A stretch of 64,000 bases of DNA from Halocaridina rubra (taxonomy: Eukaryota; Arthropoda; Malacostraca; Decapoda; Atyidae): assembly GCA_037179515.1 (NCBI GenBank), contig JAXCGZ010020808.1:115001-179000 (forward strand), in the 5' to 3' direction. Made by a program: the position numbers and the translations under genes. The notes under the pieces were generated by a model, which did no database searches, was not told where the DNA came from, and worked only from the letters and a program-made list of their open reading frames with translations. Shown piece after piece: positions 9,890 to 24,690 of this stretch. The stretch's first letter is position 1; each line of letters starts with the position of its first letter.

Positions 9890-11060
9890 CTATAATTTAT
9901 TGTCTCTGCACCAGTTGAGCTGGCCCTTCCTTTCTGGATTACCCTGTACCCTCATGCCTAGAACAAGCGCCCAGGCTGATACTTTCTCAGGGGTCTTACT
10001 CGCTAAGCCCCATTGTTGCAGGTGCTTAATGACTCGACAGCATGCCACACCACTTTCATCCACATAAATGTCGTCCAATAAGCTGATGTGTTGCTTGATC
10101 TCAGATTCCTGAGCAAACACCGCTGTCAAAATTCCTGACATTATTAGTGGCCTAATATTCAATCCGAACCCAAGCCGCATTAAGCAGTACCTCGTTCCTT
10201 TAAGCATCACTGTCTGATACACTCACAGACTTTCGTCCACATGAATCTGCATATACGCCTTCCTCAAATCAGCAATGGCTGTATTGCTCCCCATTCTCTG
10301 CCAAGCCTGCATTTTGTCCCAACACATCCGCCTTACTAGTAAAAGCATCCGCGTAAGAGTTCAGTCTCTTGTAATCGAGGATCAGCTGCACTTTTTTCTT
10401 GTTCTACTGGTTCATTGCCATGAGAGGTATCAAGTCATGAGGAGGTCCATATTTTATGCGGAACAAGCCATTCTTCCTTAATCCATTGTGCCAGTTCCTG
10501 CTTATAATCCTCTCCAACATATCGTGGGACTTCATACTATGCCGCTGTGTTATTAAGATTAGGTTCCTTTCCCTCCAACCATAACCAAGTAACCACCCAA
10601 CGACATCCATCAAATACTGCTTTGAAGTCCTTCTCATCTACCACTATGACTGACTTTTCTTCCCTATACACAGACATACCCGCCAAAGACTCATTTCTAT
10701 CTCCTACTCTTATCTTCTGGGTCAACTCTATAGTTACTTCCCCCAGTAACTCAATACCATTCATCCCCAGGATGAATCCAAAATCAGTGGACAATGATCA
10801 ACGATTATCACCTTCACTCTTGCCTCCATGACCTATGTTGACAAACCCCTCTCCTCTGCAGGGAACCTCATGACCACTAATTCCAATCAGGCCAATATCT
10901 CGCCTACTTCAGTCTCAACACATCCTCTCCTCAACTATACATCTAGTGCATCCACTGTCCACAAGAGCGCTCACCCAAATTCCATTTATAGTTATCTCAA
11001 TCACAGGAGGCGCAATTTTCTGTTCTTGGAGGAAGAAGCTGGCGCTAATAGCATCTTCTC
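9890..11060 (-). pseudogene. Ty3/Gypsy protease and reverse transcriptase
   Basis: Reading downwards from 11060, the protease active site is intact as ALVDSGCTRCIVE (near 10970). It is followed by DFGFILGMNGIELLGEVTIE and the linker VFDGCRWVVTWLWLEGKEP. The RT fingers (ERIISRNWHNGL, PPHDLIPLMAMNQ) lie near 10420-10640. The catalytic region is at 10222-9890: YQTVMLKGTRYCLMRLGFG, then LLDDIYVDES. This is the normal order for a Gypsy pol. Several frame changes separate the pieces and the palm region between 10222 and 10400 is poorly preserved. Confidence 0.75.
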
Positions 11061-11153
11061 ATTGGAGTTTAAATCACAGTGTTTTGCTATGTGACTAGGT
11101 TTATTACATCTATAACTCATACAAGCTTCAATAAATGTAGTAGTTCCGGTTTC

Positions 11154-11798
11154 TTACTCCGTATGCAAAGTCAACGGGCAATCACTTGCAAGGTGGTTTG
11201 ATTTTCCACAATTAAAATATAGTTGCAGTTTTACCTTCTGCTGAAAATCAGCATGTAGTGATACCTTCTCTTTATCATGGTCTTCACCTCTACCAAAAAA
11301 TACAGTGTCAGTATTAGAGTCCTCAGTAAGAAGTATGCTTGCCCCTTCTACAATGTGACTCAAGCCCATACTCTCAATGCACACGCCTGCCCTAAGTGCC
11401 TGTTTCACACGATCAGGTAATTCGGTAATAAAAACGCATGAAAATAGCTTCTCATTACTGCAGTGAAACAGCGAGCCCAAATGTTTCAAGTTAGCTAAAT
11501 ACACATCTACACTCTTACGTTCCTTCATTTGGCATTTAGTGAACTTTTCATAAGCTGTAAATGACTCTTATCCAAATGCAGATTTCAGTGCCTCTTTTAC
11601 TGCTTCTGCATTTTTCTTGCCATCATCGCCTAACTGCTGATACACTGAAAAAGCGCCTCCGGTCAGCCACAACGGGATAACCACAGTCATATCACTAATT
11701 TTTCTAATCCTACACACTAGCTCGACTTTATCTAACCACTCGACGACGTCTTTACTGCCATCATACTCCTCAATTAACCATACATCTGTAGACTCCAT
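11154..11798 (-). pseudogene. Ty3/Gypsy gag
   Basis: Two frames make one Gag. The upper (11798-11568) starts MESTDVWLIEEYDGS and continues VVEWLDKVELVCRIR, the family's N-terminal capsid region. The lower (11528-11154) has SVDVYLANLKHLGSL, RVKQALRAGVCIE and a zinc knuckle YFNCGKSNHLASDC, whose first Cys reads Tyr. A stop around 11566 separates them. Gag would form the virus-like particle and package RNA. The start is 66 bp inside the right LTR. Confidence 0.75.
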
Positions 11799-11863
11799 TA
11801 TTAGCCTATTCCCTACTAACCTATTCTCTCTTATACACGGCTTAAGCCTAAATAGCTTGAGAA

Positions 11864-12376
11864 TGGAAATAGCCTATATAAAATAAAGAAAAAACTCACA
11901 CAATTTTTTCCCCACCTCTTAGATTCGCAGGTGACTCGTCGATATTGGAAGGCCTAGGCTAGACAATCTCAGACGTCAATAAACAGCAGGGCAAAATTTT
12001 CTGGTAGGCTAATAGATCAGCCTACACTGCAGCCAAATATCTATCTTTCCCAGTCCTAATATTGCCTAACTTCTCCCCTAACATAGGAAACACAAAGCCA
12101 CAACCACATCCTAATTATAAACAAGCAAATAAAGCCATGTACTAATATAAATAGGAAACGAGATCAGGACGACTTATCCTAACACCGGTGTGGGCTCCTC
12201 CGGATCTCAACACAACAACAGCAACCATAACAATGACGATCACGATGTTCACCCCTCGACTGATGTGAATAAGTTGAAGTTTTGGGAGAATGGGTAGAAA
12301 CCCATTCTCCCAAAACTTCTACTTATTCACATCACGAAAAAGCAACCCACCTCCCACTTCTCGCCATGTCTACACA
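11864..12376 (-). repeat. 5' LTR of the Ty3/Gypsy element
   Basis: It is bounded by TG and CA (TGGAAATAG to TCTACACA). It is about 27 bp longer than its partner because it contains an extra inverted segment at 12259-12335. It would carry the promoter for the minus-strand transcript. Confidence 0.85.
12259..12335. repeat. Near-perfect hairpin inside the right LTR
   Basis: GATGTGAATAAGTTGAAGTT followed by TTGGGAGAATGGG and then, after TAGAAA, the complement CCCATTCTCCCAAAACTTCT and ACTTATTCACATC. The left LTR has a single copy of this sequence. The right LTR therefore gained an inverted duplication with about 33-bp arms. Confidence 0.85.
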
Positions 12377-12631
12377 ATTAATAACCAACTAGTGATTCCT
12401 TTCTATAGCTGACGAGACTGAAGAGTCTTCTAGACCAAACGATATGATAGTCCTTTATAGCAGATGATACAAAAGTGCTTCTCTTGTTTTATTGTAGACG
12501 AAAAAGTAATCTCCTTCTAGAAAGGAGTGTTAAATTCAGTGACAAAACTCTCATTGCTCTTGTTTATTAATAAAGGAGCTATTAAAAATAACTGATAGTG
12601 TGAGGATAAATGAGGAGCTTTAGCGATAGCA
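12377..12631. other. Unassigned
   Basis: AT-rich sequence between the LTR element and a (TA)n tract. I see no gene or repeat terminus. Confidence 0.4.
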
Positions 12632-12817
<186 letters not shown>

Positions 12818-12944
12818 CACTCCAATATCAAGTAAATTCATAATAAAATTTTAAATATATTGTGTCGTTACAAATTCACTAAGCTATTAAGCGGCAAATA
12901 ATCGCATTTTTCTAAGGAAAGATATGATTAGTGTTATTAATTAA

Positions 12945-13032
12945 TAAAAAGATTACGCCCAGGAGACGGGGGTTACGAGCCTACAGCGAGCGCCTTCCTC
13001 TAAGCAAAATCAGATAATCACAGAACTCACGA
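12945..13032 (+). repeat. CR1/L2-like LINE 3' end relic
   Basis: GATTACGCCCAGGAGACGGG, then TTACGAGCCTACAGCGAG, then AAATCAGATAATCAC parallels the 3' UTR of the LINE ending at 6280 (CAGGAGACGGG, ACGAG, AATTAGGTAATCAC). Only this tail is present, consistent with extreme 5' truncation. Confidence 0.5.
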
Positions 13033-13599
13033 AGAATTGGGACCTGAAATTTTTTAGTGTTCCTCATTTTCCGGTTAGGCTCGGCAAAGTTATTTTTAAT
13101 TACAATTTTCATATTATTTAATATGTTGTGTACAGTTAGGTTACAATTATTCATAGATTCTTTAATCTCACCCTACATTTAGTCAAAAAGAATATATATA
13201 TGGAGTCAATTCTAAAGGCCTAACCCTCGCATGTCTTCCTTAGTAAATTAAGAAAATCTGTTTCTGTCAGCTGACAGGGAGGTCACGAAAAAATATTTAG
13301 TCATTACGTTATGAATAGAGGAATTTGCTTCGTCACAACCTTGTGCAGTGCTGATGGTACCGGCTTATGCTAATTTAAGCACTGGCATCGTCATATACTA
13401 ATAGAGATTTGGTAAGTTATTGAAAACTCATGAACTTCAGAGAGAAATCGGTGGAAAAAAACGTTCGTATAATGCAAAATAAGGCCGGCATGCTATTGGA
13501 TGTCCCTGGCAAATGGGCACAATGCCAATACTGTCTAGACTATATACATGAAAATAATTGTACACTATGGTGGATGATGAGAATGATACAGAAATAACA
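13033..13599. other. Unassigned
   Basis: No gene, tRNA-like box or repeat end is recognised. Confidence 0.4.
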
Positions 13600-14801
13600 A
13601 AAGAGGTGGTGCATTTGGCATTGAGAACAATTAATGCTTGTCAATGGGTGGGGAGGCATTAGAATGAGTGGTTAGATTGCTGACTGTATGTTATGGGAAT
13701 GGGAGGATCTAAATTGATTGGAGGAGTGAATGTGTAGTTCCACTTTATAAAGAGAAAGGAGAGTAGTAGTTTTAGGGGAATTAGTTTCTTGAGTGTAGTT
13801 GGTAAGGTATATGAAAGAGTGTTAATCGAGAGAATTAGTAAAAGTACTGAGATATTGGTTAGGGAAGAACAGTGTGGGTTCAGGAGAAGAAGAGGATATG
13901 TGAATCAGGTGTTTGTGATAAGACATTTTAGTGAGAAATTCTTTGAGAAAGGTAGGAACACTTTTTTGGTCCTTATAGATTTAGAGAAAGTGTATGACAG
14001 GGTTGGTAGAGAGGCGTTGTGTTGTGTTTTGCGACTGCATGGAATAAGTGGAAGTGAGTTTTTACATGGATAGTAGAGCTTGTGAGAGAGTCGGGAATGA
14101 TATGAGTGATTGGTTTGAGGTGAGTGTAGGGTTATGTCAAGGTTCTGTAATCTCGCCATGGTTGTTTAATGTACTGTATATAGATGGAGTGGTAAGGGAA
14201 GTAAATGGAAGAGTATTAAACAGAGGTTTGGAATTGTTGAATGAGTATGGAAGGTTATGGAAACTGAATCAATTGTTATCTGCAGATGACACAGCACAGG
14301 TGGCTGATACTTAGTATGAAATGAATCATTTGGTGACTGAGTTTGTTAGGGTGTGTTAAGGAAGGAAGTTGCGAGTAAATATTGGTAAAAGTAAAGTCAT
14401 GAGATGCACGAGGAGTGTTAATGCTGGTTGGTTGAATGTAGGAGTGAATGTGGAGTTGCTTGAAGAAGCTGAAAGTTTTAAGTATCTGGGGTCACATATC
14501 GAGGAATGGACAAGTGGATGCAGAGGTTAGTCATAGAGTGAAAGAAGCGAGTAAATCTCCATGTGGGTTGAAAAGTGTGATGAGAAATAGGTACTGGGAA
14601 TGAATGCATAGAAAAGGATATATGAAGATGTGATTGTGCTGACAGCTTTGTATGGAGCAGAGACTTTGAATGCAAGAGAGGATGAAAAAAAAGTTGAATG
14701 TATTGGAGATGACGTGTTTGAGAAATATGATAGGTGCATCTAGAATAGATAGTGAGAAATAAGGAGATTAGGCAGAAAACATGTGTTGAAAAAAGGCTGT
14801 C
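13600..14801 (+). pseudogene. Degraded LINE reverse transcriptase (RTE/L1-like)
   Basis: Fragments in several frames align in RT order: GISFLSVVGKVYERVLI is read in part at 13780, then EEQCGFRRRRGYVNQVF, LVLIDLEKVYDRVGREAL (RT motif with Asp), VSVGLCQGSVISPWLFNV, then NQLLSADDTAQVADT near 14270, which holds the catalytic A-D-D core. Further on TALYGAETL near 14640 belongs to the C-terminal domain. At least five frame changes or stops are needed. The wording of the motifs differs from the CR1-like and Jockey-like copies in the window, so this is a third LINE lineage; fragments of related C-termini lie at 32985-33335 and 51100-51318. Confidence 0.75.
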
Positions 14802-14811
14802 AGGGGAACAT

Positions 14812-14912
14812 GAGGTTTCGTACATAGGCGTTTCGTACATAGAAATAAAAATGAGGTTTCGTACTGCGAACGACGTTTCGTATATAAAATCGGACGAAGT
14901 TTTGTACATAGA
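14812..14912. repeat. Cluster of GTTTCGTACATAG-like motifs
   Basis: Five versions of one 13-mer occur within 100 bp: GTTTCGTACATAG twice, then GTTTCGTACTGCG, GTTTCGTATATAA and GTTTTGTACATAG, with irregular spacing of 14 to 28 bp. The cluster begins exactly where the LINE relic fades. Confidence 0.6.
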
Positions 14913-15138
14913 TATTTTTTTTTCAAAAATTGATTATGAGCCAATTCAGTAATTATTGCTAACAAAGTGTTACTTGTTCCAATATCTAATGTATTTGGTA
15001 TATTAATTAAAAGGTGATTTTATTTTAAAATATACATATAAACATAATTATTTACATAATTATTTACAAAAACACACATGTTATAATTAAGCACATAGCA
15101 GTGTACATTGTAGATATTTACATTAATGTCAGATGTAC

Positions 15139-16101
<963 letters not shown>

Positions 16102-16296
16102 TATGAATAGACATCATGAAAGTAATGCAGAGGTATATTAAAGCCCAGCAGAGAGCTGGATATTCATTACACATCTCTTATAATCCCTTCACATCTGACA
16201 GGTCATTTCACTCTCCATCTCTGTTTCTCTTTACAGCCTGATAAAAGCTGTTTTATTTTATCATTTTTTGTCCCAGCCTGGTGTCACAATAATCGT
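16102..16296 (+). mobile_element. Short element of Jockey-like LINE ends (copy 2)
   Basis: It shares the 5' segment TAGACATCATGAAAGTAATG and CCCAGCAGAGAGCTGGATAT with copy 4 at 45281, the central TCATTTCACTCTCCATCTC with all copies, and the terminal CCTGGTGTCACAATAATC. No coding capacity. Confidence 0.65.
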
Positions 16297-16339
16297 ATAT
16301 ATATATATTTTTTTTAATTTATTTAATTTTTTTTTTTTT

Positions 16340-16411
16340 TCCCAAAAAAAAAAAAATCCGCGATACAGTGAATCCGCAATAGGTGAACCACGATAGAGCG
16401 AGGGATTACTG
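16340..16411. mobile_element. Right end of a Tigger-type element
   Basis: GAACCACGATAGAGCGAGG followed by GATTACTGTA is the right terminal inverted repeat of the CAGTRATCCCTCGCTATATC family. Its left half is missing. Eight bases of TATATATA separate it from the next element. Confidence 0.6.
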
Positions 16412-16421
16412 TATATATATA

Positions 16422-18018
<1,597 letters not shown>

Positions 18019-18140
18019 AGCCATTTCCTCCTCATAAGGGGAGTGGCTGAGTCAAGGCAAAACACTGACTCATTGGAAAGAGAAAATGCATAGTAGGGGG
18101 TCCCCAGTCCTCTCACTCCATCCCATTTGGGTATTGGTTA
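18019..18140 (+). repeat. Interspersed repeat RB (copy 1)
   Basis: CTCATAAGGGGAGTGGCTGA, GTCAAGGCAAAAC and CCAGTCCTCTCACTCC parallel the copies at 24531, 29240 and 51538. It lacks the 3' part with the ACTTTTACGACATGC motif. Confidence 0.55.
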
Positions 18141-18533
18141 ATAATGATATCAATAAAGTAGTATAAAAACATATATTTATTTACCATACCACCCATCTCA
18201 GTCTGACTATTTTATGCTATCAGCAAGTCTCGATAATTTGGAATTTTTTATATTTTCGTAGTGAATTTGGCCTTCAGATATTTTCGTATACGACATGTTT
18301 TTATGTAGGGATAGGTTAGGTTAGGACTAATTTCCGACTGTGTAGGAGATTAGATTCATTCAATACACATCAAGAACAGTAAGAAAATCTAATTTCTCTT
18401 TCAAAGTTAGACAAATGATATTAAATATTTACCAAACTTACTTATAGGTCTTTTATGACATAAAATTGTGTCGAAGCATTGGTAATATATCTCAAGTTGG
18501 TCATAAATCGTATTGATGATAGGGATCAAATAA
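18141..18533. other. Unassigned
   Basis: A short GGATAGGTTAGGTTAGG stretch at 18309 is the only notable motif. No gene is seen. Confidence 0.4.
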
Positions 18534-18677
18534 AGATAGTGACTCCCCGGTACATTACATCACCTTGTAAATTATTAGGGTAGGTTAGGCTAGGCATTAA
18601 TCTAACTACTAACCCAGCTTAACACTACCTAACCTAATAATTTACAGGGTTGTTTAATGTATTTGGGAGTTGTTATC
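18534..18677. mobile_element. Small foldback MITE
   Basis: The left arm (AGATAGTGACTCCC, TACATTACAT, TTGTAAATTATTAGG) and the right arm (CCTAATAATTTACAGG, TTTAATGTATTTGGGAGT, TTATCT) are inverted copies of about 55 bp enclosing about 35 bp. No coding sequence. Confidence 0.7.
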
Positions 18678-18941
18678 TATAGTTGATCCGATAGTAGCTC
18701 AAGCAATCAGTCTCTCTATACCTAAATGATATGAGGTCACACAATTAATTTTTTCTTACTCACATTATGACGGTACAGTATTTCAAGTCATTACTCTCTG
18801 TATTTCCTAAAAGATTTGGAAATAAATTTTCGATTATTTTCAAACTCCCATTTGTATTCCTGGTGCAGCAAGACTTTTTGTGCGAGTAGTAAGAAATATT
18901 TGTTTTTCATTTGGATGTTTGTTTGCATAAGCTATTGAGGA

Positions 18942-18995
18942 CCGCATTAGCGCAGTGGCTAGTGCACTCGACTTGGAAAGAATATTCAGTATTCT
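18942..18995 (+). mobile_element. SINE-A head fragment
   Basis: GACCGCATTAGCGCAGTGGC and TAGTGCACTCGACTTGGAAAG match the tRNA-like head of the SINE-A family; the body is absent. Confidence 0.5.
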
Positions 18996-19802
18996 TCATA
19001 CTATAAAAAGAATGTTACGGCAATATGCCCTCAAGACAGTACATGAATAATATGTCTTCATAAATACCTATATAACAAGCATAGAAATAGCTTATTAGTG
19101 AACATTGGATACACAATGTGAATCTCTTTGATAAACATAATAAATTTATATAATGGATTTTAATTATCATGACTGCCATGGAAGGGTTGGCAGAGTGTGC
19201 GAATTTTATTTGCCAGGTTGTCGATTTGAGACCAGTCATGGTGTGGGGTTAGAAAGAGCATTCACTTAGGGTGACGGTTGCACTTGCCAAAACCATAGAC
19301 CTTCGAAACAAATCAATTTCCTAGCCCTTAATAGAATAGGAAGTCCGTGACATAAAGCCAGATCAGTGGGTATTGATTTGTAATGGTAATAAGTTCATAT
19401 GAATTGTTTTAATATATGGTTTAGAAATTTTAGACAAAATAAAGCTTCTGATTGCAACATCCCTTGGAAATGCTTATCAATACTGGTAAGTGATAAGAGT
19501 CGTACTACTTACCAAAAGAACACTAATCTTGAAAGATAACATCGTATTATTGACCTTAGAGTGATCTTGTACTCAATATTCCTACAAAGATAATTCTCTG
19601 TTGCTATACTGAAATCTTCTTGTAACTACAAGTAACCTGTGTCTTATACAAGTGTTTTATATGTAAATATATTTCCTTTCTTGACATTGTCGGAGGTATC
19701 ATTGCTTACAGAGGTTAGTTTTTTGGTTTACATCTAATGTTTTAGTGTTTTGTGGATTTGAAGTTTATGTTCTAATTTTCTGTGAGGGTTGCAGTAGTGA
19801 CT

Positions 19803-19892
19803 AATATGGGTCCAAACCCACTGTGAGGAGTCAGGAAGGGCATCCAGCCTTAATCTCCTAGCTCTAATATCTCTGTCCACCCCCAATCTAAT
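19803..19892 (+). mobile_element. SINE-A body fragment
   Basis: CCCACTGTGAGGAGTCAGGA, GGGCATCCAGCCTTAATC and CTGTCCACCCCCAATC match the SINE-A body; the head is diverged. Confidence 0.55.
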
Positions 19893-20021
19893 TTTAACTA
19901 ATTTTGACAAATGTGCATGTAATATTGTAACTTTCACTACCCATTACTCATTGTTTTGTCTCAAAAGAAAATATTCTTTATTGAAGAGTGTTTTGTTTAG
20001 TATATATCAAGTTTTTTTCGG

Positions 20022-20195
20022 CTTTGGTAGCTCAGTGGTAGAGCACATGAGTTGGGAAGTGACAACTCCGATAAAATGCAGGTTCGATCCCACCACAGGA
20101 CATTTGTAAGGGCATCCAGCCTTAATCCCCCAGGTCCATCCTGTTTGTCTCCAGTCCCATTAGAATGGGAGTAATAGTGACATTTGATATTAATA
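20022..20195 (+). mobile_element. SINE-A (best-preserved copy)
   Basis: A tRNA-derived head with a good A box (TGGTAGCTCAGTGG) and B box (GGTTCGATCCC) is followed by the family body: GGGCATCCAGCCTTAATCCC, CTGTTTGTCTCCAGTCCCAT, TAGAATGGGAGTAATAGTG. The internal Pol III promoter is intact. At least ten copies or fragments occur in the window. Confidence 0.8.
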
Positions 20196-20434
20196 GAATA
20201 AAAAACTATTTGATGTTCTGTTGTGTTTCGCTAGAAACAGAGATAGTTTTTGCAAGAGAAGTTTTAAATTTTATTTGTTTTCATAAGTTTAGCCATTATA
20301 TTCTCTTGTGGAACTATATTTTTGTTGCATAAAACTTATTTTCAGACTGCCAGTGGTTTCTGTGAATTTGTCCAATTATTTTCAATTGAGTTTCATTAAG
20401 TAAAAATATCTCTTAAGAAAAACGTAAGGGATTT

Positions 20435-21147
<713 letters not shown>

Positions 21148-23095
21148 AGAGTGTGATACCGGGACAGGCAGAAACTGCCCTCATCAACAAAGGCCCGGGC
21201 ACGAGAAAATACCAAGACGATGGAAAAGAAAAAGGTTAAGGGCAAGCAGAGATGAGGTAATGTCACACAGAGGAAAATGACAGACAGAAGGAAACAGTCA
21301 AAGTACAGAGGACCCAGAGATATGGAGGACTAGGCTCTGAGATGACGATAGATCTGCTTTTTGAAGGATGAAAGGTCATAAGAATTAGGAAAGACAGAAG
21401 GAGGAAGAGAGTTCCAGAGTCTGGAGGTAGATGGGAAGAAGCAGTCGCTGCACCGACCAATCCGCGAGCATCAAATCTCCACATAGTACCTGTGAGATGA
21501 GGCCGCTTGGCGAGTGTTACGCGACCTCGGCAGTGGAGGAGGGATGCAACTCGCCAACTCATCAGAGCAGCGATGGCAGTAGTAGCGATAGAAAAGCGAA
21601 AGGGAAGATACCTTACGGCGAAGAGAGAGAGAATCCAGGTTAGAAGTAAGAGAAGGATCATTAATGAGTCTGACTGCCTTAGATTCAACCCTATCAAGAA
21701 GATAAGTAAAGGAAGAAGCACCCCAGAATTGTGAGCAGTATTCTAAGCAGGGGCGGATAAGACCTTTGTAAATTTTAAGTAACTGCAATGAGGAAAAGCA
21801 ATGACGAAATCGAAACAAAATCCCCAATTTTTTGGATGAAGATTTAGAAATTTGGATTATGTGATTCCCCCAAGACAAGTTAGAGGCTATATGGATTCCT
21901 AATATATTGATAGAGTTAAGAGGGTAAATTTCATTAGTTTCGAAGACAATAGGGTTATCAGGAGGAGAAGAAGATAAAGAGATAGCCAGAAACTGTGTCT
22001 TGGAGGCATTGAATTTAACTAAATTTTGAGTGCCCCATTCAGATACTCTCTGCAAATCGGAGTTAAGAGTAGAAGAAAGAGTAATACGAGATTGATTACG
22101 AGTAACAGATGAAGGTTGTGAAGAAAAGGCAGAGGAAAAGTGAAGGGTAGAATCATCGGCAAAGGCGTGAAGAGAGGAAGATGGGGATTGTAGAAGATCA
22201 TTGATGAAGAGAAGGAAGAGAGTAGGTGAAAGAACAGAGCCCTGTGGAACACCACTGGAAACAGAGAAAGGGCTAGATGTCGCGCCATCAACAACTACAG
22301 ATATAGAACGGTCAGTAAGAAAACTGGAAATCAGAGAACAGAAAGAAGGGTAAAGCCATAGGCAGGGAGTTTGGCCAACAGAGCCTTGTGCCAGACTCTG
22401 TCAAAAGCCTTAGAGATATCCAGGGCGACGACAAAGGATTCCCCATAGTTCCTCAGAGAAGATGACCATACATGAGTAAGATAGGACAGGAGATCACCAG
22501 TGGATCTTGTCTTGCGGAAGCCATACTGGTGATCGGAGATAAGTGAGTTAGATTCAAGGCGTTTCAAGAAGTGAGCATTGAGCAAAGTTTTAAAAACTTT
22601 AGCAATAGAGGAGGTTAGAGCAATAGGTCGGTAGTTAGAAGGAATAGAGCGGTCACCCTTCTTAGGAACAGGTTGAACTAGAGCATGCTTCCAAGATGAA
22701 GGATAGATGCTGGTTGACAGAATGAGGCGAAAAAGACGGCAAAGCACGGGAGCCAGTTCATCTGCAAACTCCTTAAGGAACCTTGCAGGGATACCATCGG
22801 GACCAGATGCCTTGTTCGTCTTTAGCGAGCGAAGAACCTTATGAACTTTGCCTGAAGAAAGGATAAGGGAAGGCATAGGGTTAGAGAGGGGAAAAGACTG
22901 AGGAACAGGTATGCTGGAATCGTTGATAGAAGAGTTGGCAGAAAAATGAGAGCCAAAGAGAGTGTCTTTGTCATTGGGAGAGCAAGCTATAGAACCATCA
23001 GAATGAATGAGAGGGGGAAAGCTTGAGTTACAGAAGTTTTTGGAGAGGTTTTTGGCTAAGGACCAGAAGCATTTGTCAGTGGGAGAGGAGTTAAG
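21148..23095 (-). pseudogene. Jockey-like LINE ORF2 (RT and C-terminus), 5' truncated
   Basis: The minus strand from 22876 reads KVLRSLKTNKASGPDGIPAR, VPKKGDRSIPSNYRPIALTS, DHQYGFRKTRSTGDLLSYL and VVALDISKAFDRVWHKALL (RT motif A Asp). A frame change follows near 22340, then further frames cover FHRALFFHLL and (22055-21471) RVSEWGTQNLVKFNASKTQF and LRRKVSSLSLFYRYYC. After another frame change the end reads SRLWNSLPPSVFPNSYDLS and stops at 21330. The 3' UTR runs to about 21148 and ends with GGCCTTTGTTGATGAGGGCA and CCGGTATCACACTCTAACAA. It is close to the + strand copy at 37889. Jockey is my best clade call. The truncation point at 23095 is the left limit of the large palindrome. Confidence 0.85.
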
Positions 23096-23124
23096 GGAGT
23101 GTCTGTATCAAGAACATATTTGTT

Positions 23125-23282
23125 CATTTTGCCATTTTATGTGTCACTATTAATCCCCAAATGAAAAGGAGTGGACACAGACAGGTTGAAGCTGCACCGT
23201 GGTGGGTTCAAATGCTAGTTTGTTATTTGCCGACTCAAGTGTTCTAGCCTCTGTGCTACTGCAGTCCCTCTTAGAGTTTCAA
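23125..23282 (-). mobile_element. SINE-A in the left palindrome arm
   Basis: Reverse-strand SINE-A: GGGACTGCAGTAGCACAG at the right, ACCCACCACGGTGCAGC, CAACCTGTCTGTGTCC. Mirror copy at 23938. Confidence 0.75.
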
Positions 23283-23419
23283 GTGCAAGCTTATTAAAAG
23301 TCACCAAGTGGAGTTCATTTCAACTTATGTGAGGGTTTTAAAAGACTGACTATTCGCCATCTTTCATTATTATATCAGATAATAAAATTTAGATTAGCTA
23401 CTATATAGAAACTGAACAG

Positions 23420-23795
<376 letters not shown>

Positions 23796-23937
23796 CTGTT
23801 CAGTTTCTATATAGTAGCTAATCTAAATTTTACTATCTGATATAGTAATGAAAGATGGCGAATAGTCAATCTTTTAAAACCCTTACATAAGTTGAAATAA
23901 ACTCCACTTGGTGACTTTTAATAAGCTTGCACTTGAA

Positions 23938-24092
23938 ACTCTAAGAGGGACTGCAGTAGCACAGTGGCTAGAACACTTGAGTCGGCAAATGACAAACTAG
24001 CATTTGAATCCACCGTGGTGCAGCTCCAACCTGTCTGTGTCCACCCCTTTTCATTTGAGGATTAATAGTGACACATGAAATGGCAAAATGAA
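23938..24092 (+). mobile_element. SINE-A in the right palindrome arm
   Basis: GGCTAGAACACTTGAGTCGG, TTTGAATCCACCGTGGTGC, CAACCTGTCTGTGTCCACC, ATTAATAGTGACACATGAAA. This is the mirror image of the left-arm copy. Confidence 0.75.
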
Positions 24093-24109
24093 CAAATATG
24101 TTCTTGATA

Positions 24110-24434
24110 CAGACACTCCCTTACTTAAAAACAACCAAGTTACTAACATTCGCAGATATGAAGAAAAGCCTACCTATTTTCTACCCATGTATTAATGTAT
24201 GTTTTACTGTACTGTACTCTATTATTACATTATTTTTTCTGTATTAAATTTCATTACTACAGTATACTTTATGTTTTATGTAGTAGCTAAGTGTCTTTGA
24301 CCCTAGTACTATACAACACTGCATATGTATGTACTGTACAGGACTTTTTTTTTCATCTAAGCACAACTCACAAACATTTCTACTTACGAACGGACTTCTG
24401 GAACCTAACTCGTTCATAAGTAGGGGAATGTCTG
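24110..24434. mobile_element. Tigger-like MITE (family D)
   Basis: The left end CAGACACTCCCTTACTTAAA and the right end TTCATAAGTAGGGGAATGTCTG are inverted copies flanked by TA on both sides. The element is 325 bp and non-coding. CAG termini with a TA target are pogo/Tigger hallmarks. Confidence 0.7.
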
Positions 24435-24530
24435 TACTCTCATGAAATTTTAATCATTATTGAAATTTGAAGCATCCACATAGATTGCAGAGTAATAATT
24501 TTTTTTATAAAAGACTCTATTAATACAAAA

Positions 24531-24690
24531 GCCATAATCCACCATATACAAGGGATGGTTAAGTCAAAGAAAAAAAAAGAGCAAAATCCTTAACTCTCTG
24601 TTGAGGAATATTTAGAGGAGAGGGTTCCCAATCTTCTCGCTCTTCCTCATGTCGACTTTTACGATGCATAGGGAAACACGTAGGTGTGTA
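24531..24690 (+). repeat. Interspersed repeat RB (copy 2)
   Basis: CCATAATCCACCATATACAA, GGGATGGTTAAGTCAAAG, TCTTCTCGCTCTTCCTCATG, CGACTTTTACGATGCATAGG parallel the other copies. Confidence 0.6.

Larger units (their letters stand above)
7463..12376 (-). mobile_element. Complete Ty3/Gypsy LTR retrotransposon (dead)
   Basis: Two long terminal repeats of about 490-510 bp enclose gag, protease, RT, RNase H and integrase in Ty3/Gypsy order on the minus strand. LTR identity looks roughly 85-90 % by eye, so the insertion is not recent. Frame changes and substitutions are scattered through every domain. A purine-rich stretch (minus strand CAGTGGGGAG) lies just inside the left LTR and can serve as a polypurine tract. 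I could not find a convincing target-site duplication. Confidence 0.85.

Noticed and set aside
18309..18325. Interstitial telomere (TTAGG)n
   Set aside because: Only about two imperfect units; too short to claim.
20022..20100. Functional tRNA gene at the SINE-A head
   Set aside because: Good A and B boxes, but the anticodon and acceptor stems do not pair and the SINE body follows.
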